Of a stretch of DNA of 64,000 nucleotides, positions 10,018-21,700 are shown piece after piece. The translations under genes and the position numbers were made by a program. Source of the stretch: Kappaphycus alvarezii (lineage: Eukaryota; Rhodophyta; Florideophyceae; Gigartinales; Solieriaceae); contig NADL03000451.1 of the NCBI GenBank assembly GCA_002205965.3, positions 248,001 through 312,000 of the forward strand, given 5' to 3'. The notes below the pieces were generated by a model. It was not told the origin of the DNA and did no database searches. It saw only the letters and a list, made by a program, of their open reading frames with translations. Position 1 is the first letter of the stretch. Every line of letters starts with the position of its first letter.

Positions 10018-10913
10018 AATGACGAAAAGGCCTATTACACAGTATACTGTACTGTGTCGTGAAACGCGATTTGTTGATTCTTCCTTCTCAGTGTGTGTAA
10101 TGAAATGAGTGGATAAGAAAGGAATCGTTCGTACGGTAGATAGTAGATTTTATTAAAGAAGTGCCAGCGCTGTCAAGACGGCAGGGGGCAGCGGGAATTG
10201 TACTATTTGCAACTTTCAGCTCGTGCAGTACTGTACAGTTCAGTGCAGAAACTGTAGAAATGGAGGTCCAGTACATGTACAGGATAATTTGCTCCACAAT
10301 AATGACGCCTCACACTTAGTGATTCACTGTCAGCGAATAATGTACTTTACAGTACAGTATACACCTACCAAACAGCAGACAGGAAATCTGTCACGTCCAT
10401 TCTGAAAAATAAATTAAACATAAAATACATGAATTATCTACGAAGAAGTAAACAGTGGTGGCTGCGAACAGTTGAGGATGCGCACAAATTGAACACACAG
10501 TTCAAGCCAAACTCACATGAAGCGCAGTTCATGCTGCGCACATATCAAGCTGCGCAGAAGTAAAGTTGCGCAATAATTCAAGCTCCAAAAAAGTCAGGCA
10601 GCGTGCAGTTCAAGCTCTTGACATGATTTGACACTCGTTCAATGCAAGCTCACCACAGTGCCTGAATGTAGCAAAGCTGTCAATCTTTGGGATGCGTCCT
10701 TAAAGTTATTAAAAGATAATCTTAAAATAAAGTAAAATTAAAGAGAGATAGACCTAGGTCACTTTTAAATTTTAGGAATCTTTATCTGTCCGATTGGCAG
10801 ACAAACCAATATGTACTAGTCATCAATCATATCTGAAATAAGGGTAGCCACTCTCTATAAAAGGTTGAGTTAGATTTGTAACCGCTAAAAAGCACGGTCG
10901 GTGCAAATCCAAA
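10018..10913. other. Non-coding stretch with TGCGCA cluster
   Basis: The first part holds several ACTGTAC/GTACAGT words (10,041-10,365). Between 10,478 and 10,610 the word (T)GCGCA recurs about five times at 14-40 base spacing, interleaved with 'TTCAAGC(T)' words. Nothing coding is recognised. Confidence 0.5.
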
Positions 10914-11976
10914 CTATGCCGAAATTCTAGTATCCAGTACCTTAAACTGCTTGATTCTGGAATCCACACTTTCATTCCTTGCCCTAATATGGCTGTACAG
11001 TGCCTTCGATAACATTACCTCTGGTTCTGATAAGCATTTGCTATCAGTGTGTCCTTTATCAGTTATCACTCTTTCCGCAGGAAATAGTTTTTTCTTCAAA
11101 GAGTGCCTAAATATCAGTATATCTGTAAAGGAGCCACATGGGAAAGATCCATTGACCCATACAATGTGTCTATTTGATATAGCCAAACCTATTTATATCT
11201 AACTCCCCGTGTCCCAGCTTCACCCCGTTCGAAGAACACGTAGCTCACGAGTATTGCGCAAGAATTTCGTAGAAATTCCAAATCTGTCGTTGGAGAAGTC
11301 ATGGCGGCTTGGAAGATTTGTCGGGCCACCGAGCTTGGTAAAGCGCGACGTTCCTTAGAGGCTTCCGGGTCGGTTATGATTTTGCGTTCCAAATCGGCTT
11401 GCTGTGGTTAAATTTATGGGAGTAGTATCGCCGATCAAATGGTACAGGCTCATTGATTGACATATCAGTCCCATCAACTGAAATATAGCAGTACTCAATG
11501 CCTTGTTTAGAAAAATTTACTCATATATATGTATCAAAACACAATAAAATCATGGTTAACATTAACTAAGAGATAAAACGTAATAGATTAAATTAGCTGC
11601 AACTTAAAATATGGAGACTTGCCAACAGATCAATGAAAGGCCAGGTCCACTTTCTTAACTTTTTCTCGTCAACTTTAAAAAGACAGTGCTTCTGATGCTC
11701 AGTTTCATATGTTTTTAAGAAATGTAAAGACCACAATAGATGCACTGGCTTTGTCCCGCTTTGTAGGTTTTCACTTATGATACCCTAAGTTTTATGGCAA
11801 ACGAGAGGTGTAACCCCAAAGTTGCTTCGAAACCTGCGTCCGAATATATCAATACTACTAAAACTATATATACTCAGCACCTCTCTGCCTAAAGAAATGA
11901 ATTTAGCAACAGTAGTATTAAAATTGTCTAATCCCTGCGCCATATCTAGATTGAGAGAGATTCTCCGTGGGGACAA
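10914..11976 (-). pseudogene. DDE transposase (DDE_Tnp_4/IS5-like, Harbinger-related)
   Basis: Read on the minus strand. The N-terminal part (from about 11,976) has FGRRFRSNFGVTPLVC, LLWSLHFLKTYETEH and KKLRKWTWPFIDLLA. The catalytic part has VDGTDMSINEPVPF (11,478), YYSHKFNH (11,418), HIVWVNGSFPCGSFTDI (11,160), ITDKGHTD (11,066) and ARNESVDSRIKQF (10,980). The three acids D, D and E are all present. It would cut and join the transposon ends. Defects are TAG in place of an expected Trp after CHKT (near 11,783), an AT-rich gap at 11,500-11,590 that could be an intron, and a foreign segment at about 11,210-11,400. No terminal repeats were found. Confidence 0.75.
11210..11400 (-). mobile_element. 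About 190-bp segment inserted in the DDE transposase
   Basis: The transposase breaks after HKFNHS and resumes at GVRY followed by GLAISNRH. The intervening minus-strand frame reads LPSSVARQIFQAAM and LRNSCAILVSYVFFERGE. The 'lR....l...ff.RG.' shape weakly recalls the first arginine box of tyrosine recombinases (Crypton or DIRS), but the similarity is too short to be sure. No target duplication is visible. Confidence 0.35.
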
Positions 11977-14044
11977 TGCAGAACGGCAAGAACTTATGTA
12001 TAGAAAAATGAATGCCTTTATAGACTAATTGATTGAGAATATAGTCTACAATTCTAAAAGCTACTGTACTGATTTGGCTTTAAATTTTAGTAATAAAATT
12101 AATCATTACTTCCCTATTAATTAATTTTGCTTGTACTGAATGAAGAAATTCACGATCTAATCCAAAAAGATTTTTTGGCACTTTGTAATCAATTACTAAT
12201 ATTCTCTAAACTCATAGAATCACTCTTGCATTCAGAACACAGTCTTTCGGATTGAAAAATAACTTTGAATCATATATATTTAGGATTAGCCCATATAAGT
12301 AACCGAATATTCTTAAATTAATTTATTGTAGCCTTTGTAGGATCACATTTATTATTATATTAGAATGTTGATTTCGACGTTTTGGTTTGATCTCATTTTA
12401 TTGCGTTTATGACTTCTTGACCAGAATTAGAGCATTGAAACTCACTGTAAAATTACAGGTAACCTACTCGTAAAGATTATTCAGAAGTAGCATAGAAATG
12501 TTGCAATTTGTTTACGTAATGTTACGCCTCATGTCTTTTAACTGTATCAAATTAAAATTAAAAAATCTACTAAATGAGTTGAAATACTTATTAACACCTT
12601 GTCCTCTCCAAGCGGTTAAAACTGACCAATATTTTTTCAGCTAGACCAAAAGCATTGGAAAGTTATTCGTTCATGAAAAATCGTATCTATACGTCATCTT
12701 TCAATTATTACAGTTTTTGTTCTTTTGTATCTCTGAAGTAAATAAGTTATTTCGGGAACCAAAAATTACTGTGCACAGTGTTATGGCCAAGGAAAGCAAT
12801 TAAGTAATCAAAAATTAATTATATATATTTCTTAATTAATTTTGAGAGTAATAAAAATGGAATATTATACATTACGTGTAATGTTATTTGAAATGTTACG
12901 CGTAACCTACTGCGATACATTCCGCATCAAATTACGCGTCACAATATGCGTCACACTAATCGCCTTGCATTACCATAGTAGGTTTAATATTAAATGACTT
13001 TACTTTCAACATTTTGACGCACATTACAAAAGGACAACTGCAATTTTATTAATGATACCTTTAGGTAGAGTAGAGCATATTTCGATTTATAAGATAAAAC
13101 AAGCTGTACTGCTCTCAATCAATAATGATTGTCTCGCTGATATGAAAGCAATTAATTAAGTTGTTCATTAAAAAATGGTATTCAAATCAAGCAACAGTCT
13201 CAAAGTATCATTAAATCGCAATAAATGCCAACAAATGATTATGAAAGACATTAATTTCCTAAAGAAATGGTGTTTCCATTTTTACAAAAACAATTACGTG
13301 CTGCATATCTGCCACAAGAATAATCCTTTGTTTAATTTATTGTCGCACATTAGTTAAAGGGTGCCGTGGGTCAGGCAGTCAATAAAATTCAATCGGAAGA
13401 ATGATTGTGGAAGGAAATAGCTTTATCATTAATTTATATTATTATATTTCAGATTAACCGAAAAAAATTTTAATTGTAATCAAGTTTTCTTAATAATATC
13501 GAAACTGTCTTGTTTCATTTTCTGAATTACTTCAACTAATGATGCTGTGATTGAATTTCATTTATTGAATACAGTAAAGTACTACAGAATAAACTAATAA
13601 TTAATCGCGTACAGTATCAACGATAATTGTTCCCACTGAACTGTATGTAAACTTTTTCGCGGGTTTTCTCAAAATACAAACAGCACAGTGAACTGAACAG
13701 TTTGCGCCACTACATACTGTACTTCAAAATCTGGAAAATATTAAAAATAGTAATCTTTACAACGGATCGAGACAAAAGGAAAAAGGCGGGAACGCTCCTC
13801 TACTGTAACAAACGACTGCCGTTGCGCCAAAAATATAAATACGATTTACTTGTGACTTCTTTTCTTCTTGTAGTGGCAATTCCATCGAACCTCTCTATTC
13901 GCACCTCTAGCACCCGCAGACAACTTCCCCCAAAATGTCCCCAAGACTGACCAAATCCTCTCCTGCCGTCAAAAAAGCTGCGCTCCCTCTTCGAGCACTG
14001 ACAAATAACTGGCGGATAGACTGCTTCCGTTTTGAAGCAAATGG
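11977..14044. other. AT-rich stretch, no recognised gene
   Basis: Composition drops sharply in GC. Short ORFs (11,822-12,028 and 13,175-13,357) show no motif. A cluster of TTACG words, including the palindrome GTTACGCGTAAC, lies at 12,513-12,956. ACTGTAC-type words recur at 13,570-13,740. It may be the outer part of the neighbouring DNA transposon, or decayed elements. Confidence 0.45.
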
Positions 14045-14049
14045 ACCCA

Positions 14050-14522
14050 TGTAACAATGTCTCTGTTACACCACTGTGTAATAGAGACTTGTTCGCTGTC
14101 TCCATTCCAATTCTCTATTACAAAGTGGTGTAACAGAGAAAGTGCATCACTCTTGGAAGAATCCAGAAGCTGTATGTAACCTGGTAGCGGTTTTATTGCT
14201 GAGTATTTATTTTCTCTACAGTAGTTTTATTTGACGTAGAGCCCCACATCATCGTCTTTTTTATGTTCTAGATAGTACTATTATTTAGTTACAGCTCTAC
14301 TTTCTAGTTACAGCTCTACTTTCTATTTTTTTCTACTGAGCTGTCACAACTCTGAGCGTTGTTTAGAAGAGCTGCCGTACTTTCTGTAAAAGGGGGTTCA
14401 TCTGGATTCTCGTGGGAATCCAAGTACACTCCATGCATCCTTTGCCCCCAACTTTCTGAAACCCACTACTGTCGTCTCTACTGTTCCTTTAGCAGCGCCC
14501 GACTGCCTTCCTCTCTTTTTCA
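14050..14522 (+). mobile_element. Solo LTR of the 40-48 kb gypsy family, with 5-bp TSD
   Basis: It starts TGTAACAATGTCTCTG and ends CTCTCTTTTTCA, and is flanked on both sides by ACCCA (14,045-14,049 and 14,523-14,527). It aligns in inverted orientation with 40,492-40,914 and 47,391-47,809. No primer site follows the LTR, so the internal part was lost, presumably by LTR-LTR recombination. The 28-base inverted repeat at 14,060-14,139 is present, as in its relatives. Confidence 0.9.
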
Positions 14523-14597
14523 ACCCACTCTTTGCGCCGTACAAGCAGGCAGCCTAGAGGCGATGCTTTCGGGAAATGAAGTCTGAGATGGGACTCC

Positions 14598-15275
14598 ATG
14601 GAGGTACGTGAAACATTTTTTTTGAATTCATTTTGTACTGTACTAACATTAACTGAATTATATGATGCGATATCAAATTTGCTACAAAAGCTGGGGACCA
14701 TGGACACGGAGGGAGATGAAAACTCAGAAGATGATGGGGTGGAGGGTGTTGAAGGGGCTAGTACTGGTGCTACGGAGTTCAATGTGATGCGTTCTGCTGA
14801 ACACAACGGACACACCGCTATGTACTCTGTGTGGAATTTAAGGCGCACTGGAATGAAGAGGTTGTCGATGGCGATTTTAGTGCACAGTGGGGTGGGGCCT
14901 AACGATTATCAGCTTCGGGTAGGCGCAGGGGGAGACAATGACGAGTTCACGTACATTTGGCCCTTAGCGATGAGTGACACACAGGTATTGTACAGAGTTT
15001 GGCAGAATGAAGGTCAAGTTGGTCTGAATGATGACGTGCATTCGCGCAGCATCGGTTTTGACGTTTTTTCTGAAATCCATGCGGAAAAGCTTATCTGAAA
15101 GATTAAGTCTACTGTGTCTTTTAAGCTGTCGTTCAAAGTCTACGGCTTTATCGAAGACAGACATTTTTTGGGCTGGCGCGATACGGAAACGCGTGTGCTG
15201 TACTTTGACCTACGCGCTATCGAAGATCAGTCTTACGAAAATGGACTTGGGAGCGAAGGTATTTTGCTAGGGTAG
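14598..15275 (+). pseudogene. Unrecognised protein with one in-frame stop
   Basis: An open frame of 166 codons ends at TGA (15,096-15,098), but the same frame continues for 58 codons with protein-like composition (KVYGFIEDRHFLGWRDTE, VLYFDLRAIEDQSYENG) to a TAG at 15,273. Residues 35-55 are acidic (DTEGDENSEDDGVEGVEG). The region after residue 90 alternates hydrophobic and charged residues like a beta-rich domain. No family is recognised. It lies 350 bases upstream of a Harbinger transposase in the same orientation, so it may be an accessory gene of that element or an unrelated gene. The start codon is uncertain. Confidence 0.45.
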
Positions 15276-15621
15276 ACACTAGCGGACAGGTTTGACATTA
15301 AAGTTGGTTTCAGCGCCTGATGCCTTTCCTACTTTAGTTCCTTCTTTGCAAATTGTGTGTACAACAGTACCGTACTTTTGCGGTGCTAGTGCCGCACTCA
15401 ACTTGTCACGACATTGATATTACATATCTTACGGTGCGCGTCACTTCTGCAATAGTTCTGCAATGTTAGTGTAAATTTTTCTGTAAGACATTGCTCACAT
15501 GAGAAACACAGCGAATTGCTGAAGTTACAGTGAGTACTGTTTACGGTGCGACCTCATTTGAGTATTACCCCTTGAGGGGGTTGGGCTATATCTTACATCT
15601 TCTAACCCAAGCTCTTCCGCC

Positions 15622-16737
15622 ATGTCCGTTCCGCGAAGAGGCTCTCAGAAAAGGGAAAGCAGAGCAATCACTCACGTCGTCTTTGTTTTTGGACTGCTGC
15701 ACTGCGCTATCTTATCCACCGTCGAGCAACAGGGACGTCGACAGCGCTCTGCTGTGCACGGCATTTCAAAAGTACATTACTATGCAGCGCAACTACAACT
15801 CTTACATAGCGCGAGGCCGACCATATCCACTACTTCATTTGAGCAATGTTCCAAAATGGGCGAAGAACAGTGCCTACTGCACGTTCGATTCTTACGAAAG
15901 GATCTCTGAAAAGTTGTAGATGTCGTCACTAGCGGTGCGGAAGAATACACTACGCGAAGGAACACATACTTTAGCACAAGGCTCCTCGCAACCTGTCTTC
16001 TTCTGAAAAGACTTTCTACACCTCAGCGATGGAGCGATCTTGAACTCATGTTCCGCAAGCACGCACTCCAACTTTCCGAAATCTTTTGGGAGTGTATGGA
16101 TGCCTTTCTAGACAGACTAGGGCATCTTTTAACTTGACCGATGCTGTATGCTACACTGCTTCGAAGACTGCATACTGTGCTGCTAAAGTGAAGTAGGTCG
16201 GAGCTCTCGATAACTGCATCGGGTACATCGATGGTACTGTAATTGAAATCGCTCGCCCGGATGATCCTGCTCTACAGAACTTTGTCTACAATGGAAATAA
16301 GAGAAAGCACGCACTAAAGTTTCAAGCGCTTACTACAGCTGATGGAATTTTCTACCATGTGTACGGTCCGGTTGAAGGACGACGTCGTGACTGGACGCTT
16401 TATTCTCGCCTGGTCTCGACGCACAGCTCGAAGAAGTGATGCTTGTAGGTAACTAGCAGTACTTATCTTCGGCGACAGCGGATACAACATGCGAGCTTCC
16501 ATTCCAGGGCTCAAACCTGAACGCCGACCAGTCGCTTTCAACAAGGCGATGGCTGTCGCCCGCATAACAGTAGAATGGATGTTTAAGGAGGTGAAAACGT
16601 ACTGGACTAAAGTAGATTCCCTCTTAAGATTCGCGTTTTGCAGCTACCCGTGGCTCGCTGTACCTCGCCGCGATGCTGCTATGCAACATCAGAAACTGCT
16701 TTTACAGAAACCAGACATCCGTTTATTTCAGGTGTGA
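15622..16737 (+). pseudogene. PIF/Harbinger transposase, copy 1
   Basis: The N-terminal half reads HVRFLRKDL then, in the same frame, LLKRLSTPQRWSDLELMF and LSEIFWECMDAFLDRL, matching the 'fLkRls.P.rw.dl...F' region. In another frame 16,200-16,439 gives GYIDGTVIEIARP, YNGNKRKHALKFQ and YGPVEGRRRDWTLY, with the first catalytic Asp. 16,465-16,737 gives IFGDSGYN (second Asp) and ARITVEWMFKEVK (Glu). Stops at 15,907 and 16,135 and frame changes near 16,150-16,200 and 16,440 inactivate it. It converges on its likely Myb-like partner at 16,934-17,903. Confidence 0.85.
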
Positions 16738-16854
16738 GCCGCCGACGGTAGAGGAGTTTCTGTCATGGAGAGAGTAAAAGAGGCCCCATTGGTGGGCTGG
16801 AGCTCCGAGCCCAAATTTCGCAGCGAGGCGCCGGAGGCGAGCTTGCGGGCGCGG

Positions 16855-16935
16855 AGGTGCCGTAGCGGAGGACTTGCGAGCGTAAGGTGCCGTAGCGGAG
16901 GACTTGCGAGCGCGAGGTGCCGTAGCGGAGGACTT
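16855..16935 (+). repeat. 30-bp tandem repeat, 2.7 copies
   Basis: The unit starts AGGTGCCGTAGCGGAGGACT and recurs at 16,855, 16,885 and 16,915 with one or two changes. In the plus frame it encodes RCRSGGLAS(V/A), ten codons per unit, so an open frame (16,765-17,022) runs through it on one strand and another on the opposite strand. Confidence 0.9.
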
Positions 16936-17903
16936 AGGGCGGAGGAGCTCCAGCGCCACCCATTGGAGGGCCTCCGCAGTCAGCCCTGCTTGACCGTGCC
17001 GAAGCCAAACAAGCTGTCATAGCGTCCATCATTAGCTTCATCTTTCTTTTGAGCTCTAGTTCGGCAGCAGCTTCACGCTCCTCCTTTCTCTCTTCCCGAG
17101 CCCGTTTGCGCTCCTCTTGTGCATCCTTGAATTGAAGACGAGAGAGCTCGAGTTTCTTGTTCTCGACATCAATGCGCGCCATATCCGATCGCTGCAGTGC
17201 CTCAACAAACGCCATTTCGTCCTGCATGTCAAGCACAGGAAACCTTCCTCTTCCATACACGTGTGTAGAACTCATTCTCTCAGTCTCCATTCCTGAACAT
17301 CCAGCCTCCTCATCGCCGCTCTCCTTCACATCGACGCCAACGCTCTGTCTCCTAGTCGCTCGCGCACAAAATCACAGCCCCCAATAACTCCTTCTTCCCC
17401 TCACGCTTTTCCTCCCTCTCCCTTCTCATGTTCCACTGAGAGATAAGGTCATCGCAGTCCTCCTTCATGAGTGCAAGGAGTTCCTCCATTTCAGACACCT
17501 CCCCTCCAATGCCACTCATTACGCGCTGAGTCCTATCCTCCTCGTCAAACCTAGACTTCAATCGCTTGTAGCGATCTTGTAGAGCCTTCTAGGTTACCCT
17601 GGATTATAGCTTCTTAGTTGCGTTCGCCTTGCTTGCCGCTATCTCAAACCGCTCTCGGGTCTCCCCTGTAGGGGCGATGTGAGCCTTGCACGCCGCGATT
17701 TCGCGTAAGAGGACTAAGTCCTCATCGGAAGAGAACTTAGATCGCCTACCCGGACCTGCAGGCTTCGCTAGAGTTGTTGTTGTAGTGGAGGATGTGAGCA
17801 GTGGCAGGAATGGGGGCTCTGGGTCAATTGCGGCGGTTGTAAGAGTTGCCGCGGTGGGCAAAGGAGCTTGATTCATTGCGCATGCCCAGGAAAGGCAAGC
17901 CAC
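16934..17903 (-). pseudogene. Myb/SANT-like Harbinger partner, copy 1
   Basis: On the minus strand 17,903-17,604 ends with GRRSKFSSDEDLVLLREI and RERFEIAASKANATKKL, a Myb/SANT-like DNA-binding helix set. The frame continues through two stops to KALQDRYKRLKSRFDEED and SGIGGEVSEMEELLALMKED. Residues from 17,329 on form a charged coiled coil (RLQFKDAQEERKRAREER). PIF/Harbinger elements usually carry such a second gene, which helps move the transposase to DNA ends. An expected Trp reads as stop near 17,590. The C-terminus runs to the tandem repeat. Confidence 0.7.
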
Positions 17904-18654
17904 GAAGCTGTCGGTGCTGCAAAAAGGGCGGGAGATAACAGGGAACGTTGCTCACAGGGCTTCACTAAATCCTCACATTTCAGCATTGTACACCACGCGC
18001 ACGGGTTCCACTTCTGCAAATAATTTACAAGGTGGACACGTATTGCAGAAATATGAGCGCAGAGTATCAGAATTTTTTAGCCGTAAGATCCCTATTATTG
18101 CCCAGGTGCAGTATTGTACAGTAAAGTACTTACTGTACAGTACTGTACTTGTCACTAGAGAACATATATTTCCCGCTGCCCCCAGATACCACGGACTCGA
18201 ACGTGAACGTAGTACAGTATGTCTTCTTAAAATTCGTGTCTCTCCCTCAGAAGGCGGGATCCAGTTGGGGAGTTTTTAGGGGATTAGGGGTTTAGGGTCC
18301 CATCACAGGCAGGCTGGTGTAATTCTCCGCGGCCGTAATAATCCCACTCTCGCGCCATGACGTCTGCCCATAGACGCCTTTGGGTGTTGTTTGGTAATCA
18401 GCGGCTGGAAGATTGGAGCTTCCGCCACTAGGTGGCGGCGCGCGGTGTTGGGTACCACAGGGTAGTTCACTATGGGCCTGTTTCTTTGGGGAACAGACGG
18501 AGCCGAGTGAGAATCCGACCTTAAGCAATCAAATATTGCGAAGAAAAGGTCCCTCACGGAGCGGTTCATTGTGGGATCCTCCGGGATATCCAAATGCCAG
18601 TCTCCTTCGCCCTCGCCCTCCTCTCCGCAATCGTCTGACAAGGTGAACATTGGG
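17904..18654. other. Non-coding stretch with TACTGTAC words and a telomere-like run
   Basis: 18,104-18,148 is dense in ACTGTAC/GTACAGT words. 18,274-18,298 holds TTAGGGGATTAGGGG and TTTAGGG, three degenerate telomere-like units. A minus-strand 115-codon ORF (18,650-18,303) is open but unrecognised; its first 25 residues are acidic (DDCGEEGEGEGDW). Confidence 0.45.
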
Positions 18655-18756
18655 ACGGTAGTTCATGAGTGCAGATGGCCGATCAAAACAAACTTTTCAA
18701 ATTTGTTGACCTCGGTTAGGGCTAGAGCAATTTTCCTCACCAACTCCGCTCTGAGT
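18655..18756 (+). repeat. About 100-bp dispersed repeat, copy 1
   Basis: Landmarks AGTTCATGAGTG, AGATGGCCGATCAAAACAAA, TTGTTGACCTCGGT and CTCACCAACT(C)CGCTC recur in the same order at 51,719-51,815. No coding content. It abuts the 3' end of the LINE here. Confidence 0.8.
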
Positions 18757-18766
18757 GTATTAAAGG

Positions 18767-21700
18767 TTAGGAGATCAATCGCAGTCGCGTGCAATAGTGC
18801 GCTAGCAATAACAGCCATGGCAACAGCGACCAAATGACGGGGCTATGTCGCTGGTAGATGCGACGGCGAACAATCTCCGTGGAGGTAATGATGGCGGTGG
18901 GAGATGACCGGAAAATGCCCGTTGACATAACGGGCTGTTTCGGCAGAGAGGAAACCGAAGGAATCGAAAGCAAGAGGTTGAAACTGGGATCGAAGGTTAG
19001 ACTGTGGGCCGTTTGAAGGGTTGCGAATCTTGTCGCGGTAGGCAAAGTCCGCTTCGTCTACTGCTATCTGAGCGTCCTTCGTCCGAGTGGCGGGCTTGAA
19101 GGACGGTACGATAGTGATGTCGCAGGCGAGTGAGTGGGGTTACGGCGGTTGGGCTTTAGCTAGAGGAAGGACTAAATCATCCGCGGGGCGGAGGTGCAGC
19201 CCCGGCATGAGGAGCGGTGCCTCGAGTTCACAGTCGTAGCCGGCTGCGCGCATAACGTGCGTTACCGGAGTATTGCGGACGGGGTTGTTGTGCAAATCCC
19301 ATACAGTCATCGTTCTAACCTCCACGCAACAGTAAATCATCCTTTTAATGTTAGCATGTAGTCCTCTCCTCCGTATTTGATCTTTGAGTACACTTGAAAC
19401 ACTCATCGCGTACTACAGCTACGGTATCGCAGTATGTACTTAGCCATTAATAGCCAGATACACACAAAGAAACAAGAAAAGGACGAGTTTAGTAAACAGC
19501 GCAGTGTTCCAAAGTACGCGACTACGCGTTGGAACCTCGCACCCAAGTGTTTCGAGACAGCTCCTACACTAGGGACTTTCATACACAATCCTGGAAAGAA
19601 GACATTTGTGCCGGTGTAGATGACCGAAACTGGTGGGCAGTGGTCTGCGAAATGGGTGTCCATTGGCATATCACAGTGCATGCAGAGAACAGGTGGGAGT
19701 TCAGGATACACCGGTAAGCCGAGTTGCCTTTGGAGCATTACAGACCATTGCCTGTCGGGGACCCAAAAGGAGCAGAGAGGGACATTGAAAAAACCACTAG
19801 CAGGGCTCTCGCAATTGGCGTGGCCCCGGAGTTTGGAGCATAATGTCCTCGTCGCTACTTTGGAGGGGAGAAGGGTTGGTCTCCCAGTCTGTGTCGCGCC
19901 AATGACTGCGGGCCCGCGTGTCTGGCTGGACTCTCTACTTTTGCTTGGTTGTTTTGTGGGATGCAGCAAGGACAATGGGGTCAAGGTCTCCCAGGGCGGC
20001 GGATCGGGTTGGCTGGCGATTCGGCCGGCGAAGGCATCGACAAGCGTTGCGGAATTGATGAATGGCGATTACAGTCCAGGGTATGCGTCCGGCGGTGCGT
20101 CTGCGGGCAGGGGCAGCTGCGCACATGCTGGCAGCGGCGATGCCGGGGAGCAGGGCCGGAGCGATTTCCGAAAAGCCATGTCCACCACGTCGAGTCGGGA
20201 GGCAGGCTTGGGTCCAGGCTGGGCGGGTGAGAGAAACGTCGTTGAGTTTCTCGTACAACTCCCGTTGCAGAGCGTGCAAAACGCTCGCAGGATCCGACGC
20301 ATGCTGAGGGTCTCAAAGGCGGAACGTGTGTAGCATCAGGCACGCGGAAGCACAGGGGCGATGCGAATAGAAGCGGGGATTGCGGGCCTCGGATGTGGAG
20401 CTTCTCGGGGGTTCGACTGCAGGACGCTATCTCGTGCCGAGAAACTCATGGGTACCGATCGGGACACCAAGGAGCTCGATAGGTTCCTAGTTTCTCAAGT
20501 CGAAACCATGAGGGGGGGCAGTGCTGCAGTGTAAAGTCGGAGAGAAACTGCTCGGCTGCTGTGGTGGCGTGCAGGGCCAATCGATGAGCACTTTGCGCAT
20601 GTTGACGTGGAGCGCAAGGGATAGCCGTGCCGCAGGAGTGTATTGGGGGCCCTGCGGAGGGCGGGGAGTGTGTGGAGTAGTATGCCATCGTCTGCATACC
20701 AATGATATAGTATGAGGGTCTGGGTCTTCCCCATGCTTTGGTAAAAGAGCTGGATCGTTGGGAGAACAAGGGCATGCTGGCCGGGAATCTTTGTTGGGTG
20801 GCCTGCGCTGGAATCATGGCACGATCACGATCTTGGAAGACGAGGGAGGTTGCCAGGGTCCATAGGCGACTCCCATAAATCACACGCGAGGGTGAGCGTG
20901 CGGACAGGCATGAGATTGAGCAGCAACTGCCTCTCCGACTAAAAGCGTTAGAGACATCAATAAAGGCGGTGGCGGCCTGGCGAGGGGGAGGGTGGGAAAG
21001 GCGGTGGTGCAGGTTTCATGCATCGTGCACAACGCGATCCATCCCGGCCGTCATTCCTTTTCGTCTGGTGGCGGGCGAGGGAGTCTCTCGAGTCATCAGT
21101 AGCGTGCGAAACGAGAATCTTCGTCACGATGCGGCGGAGAACAGTCCGGATAGCCAAGGGGCGTATCCTGCCCGGTTTTGGCTGCATGGGGAACAAGTGT
21201 AGCACGAGCGACCAGGGGCGGGACTTGATCTGGGGGACGGCCGCGGTCGATGCGATTGACGAGTTGGGTGAGCACGGCAGGGCCAGTGACACTTGCATCG
21301 GGGTAGTGAAACCGGCGGGAGGGTACGCAATCTGGCCCAGCCGCATTGCACCCAATCATTCCTCGCGCAGCCCAGGCGACAGCCTCGCCACTACCATCAG
21401 CAGCAGAGGGCAGGAGGGGGAGCGGGGGGATCGTCTGGAAAGGTGTCTGACAGCGCGAGCGCAAGGCCTGGATGGCAACGGGGCGGGTGACATGCGCGAA
21501 TCGGTCGCGTAGCGTCGCGGGAACCGCGGGCGGGGGAGGGCGAGTTGGGGGACGAGTGGCGGTGTTGGACACGTTCGGGCTTTTGGACTTTGGTGGACTT
21601 TGGCCGTCACGGACATAGGGTGAAGGTGTTGCGCAGTGTCAGGCGCGGCAGGGCTGTGTGTGTGTGACGTGGGCAATGCCTCAAGGCGGAGGCCGTAAAG

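Noticed and set aside
14060..14139. Stand-alone MITE of about 80 bp with 28-bp inverted ends
   Set aside because: All three copies lie at the same place within one LTR family, so it is part of the LTR in this window.
19434..20333. Long plus-strand ORFs (up to 237 codons) opposite the LINE at 18.8-22 kb
   Set aside because: They are shadows of a GC-rich coding strand; the minus strand carries recognisable RT, zinc-knuckle and nuclease motifs and the plus frames carry none.
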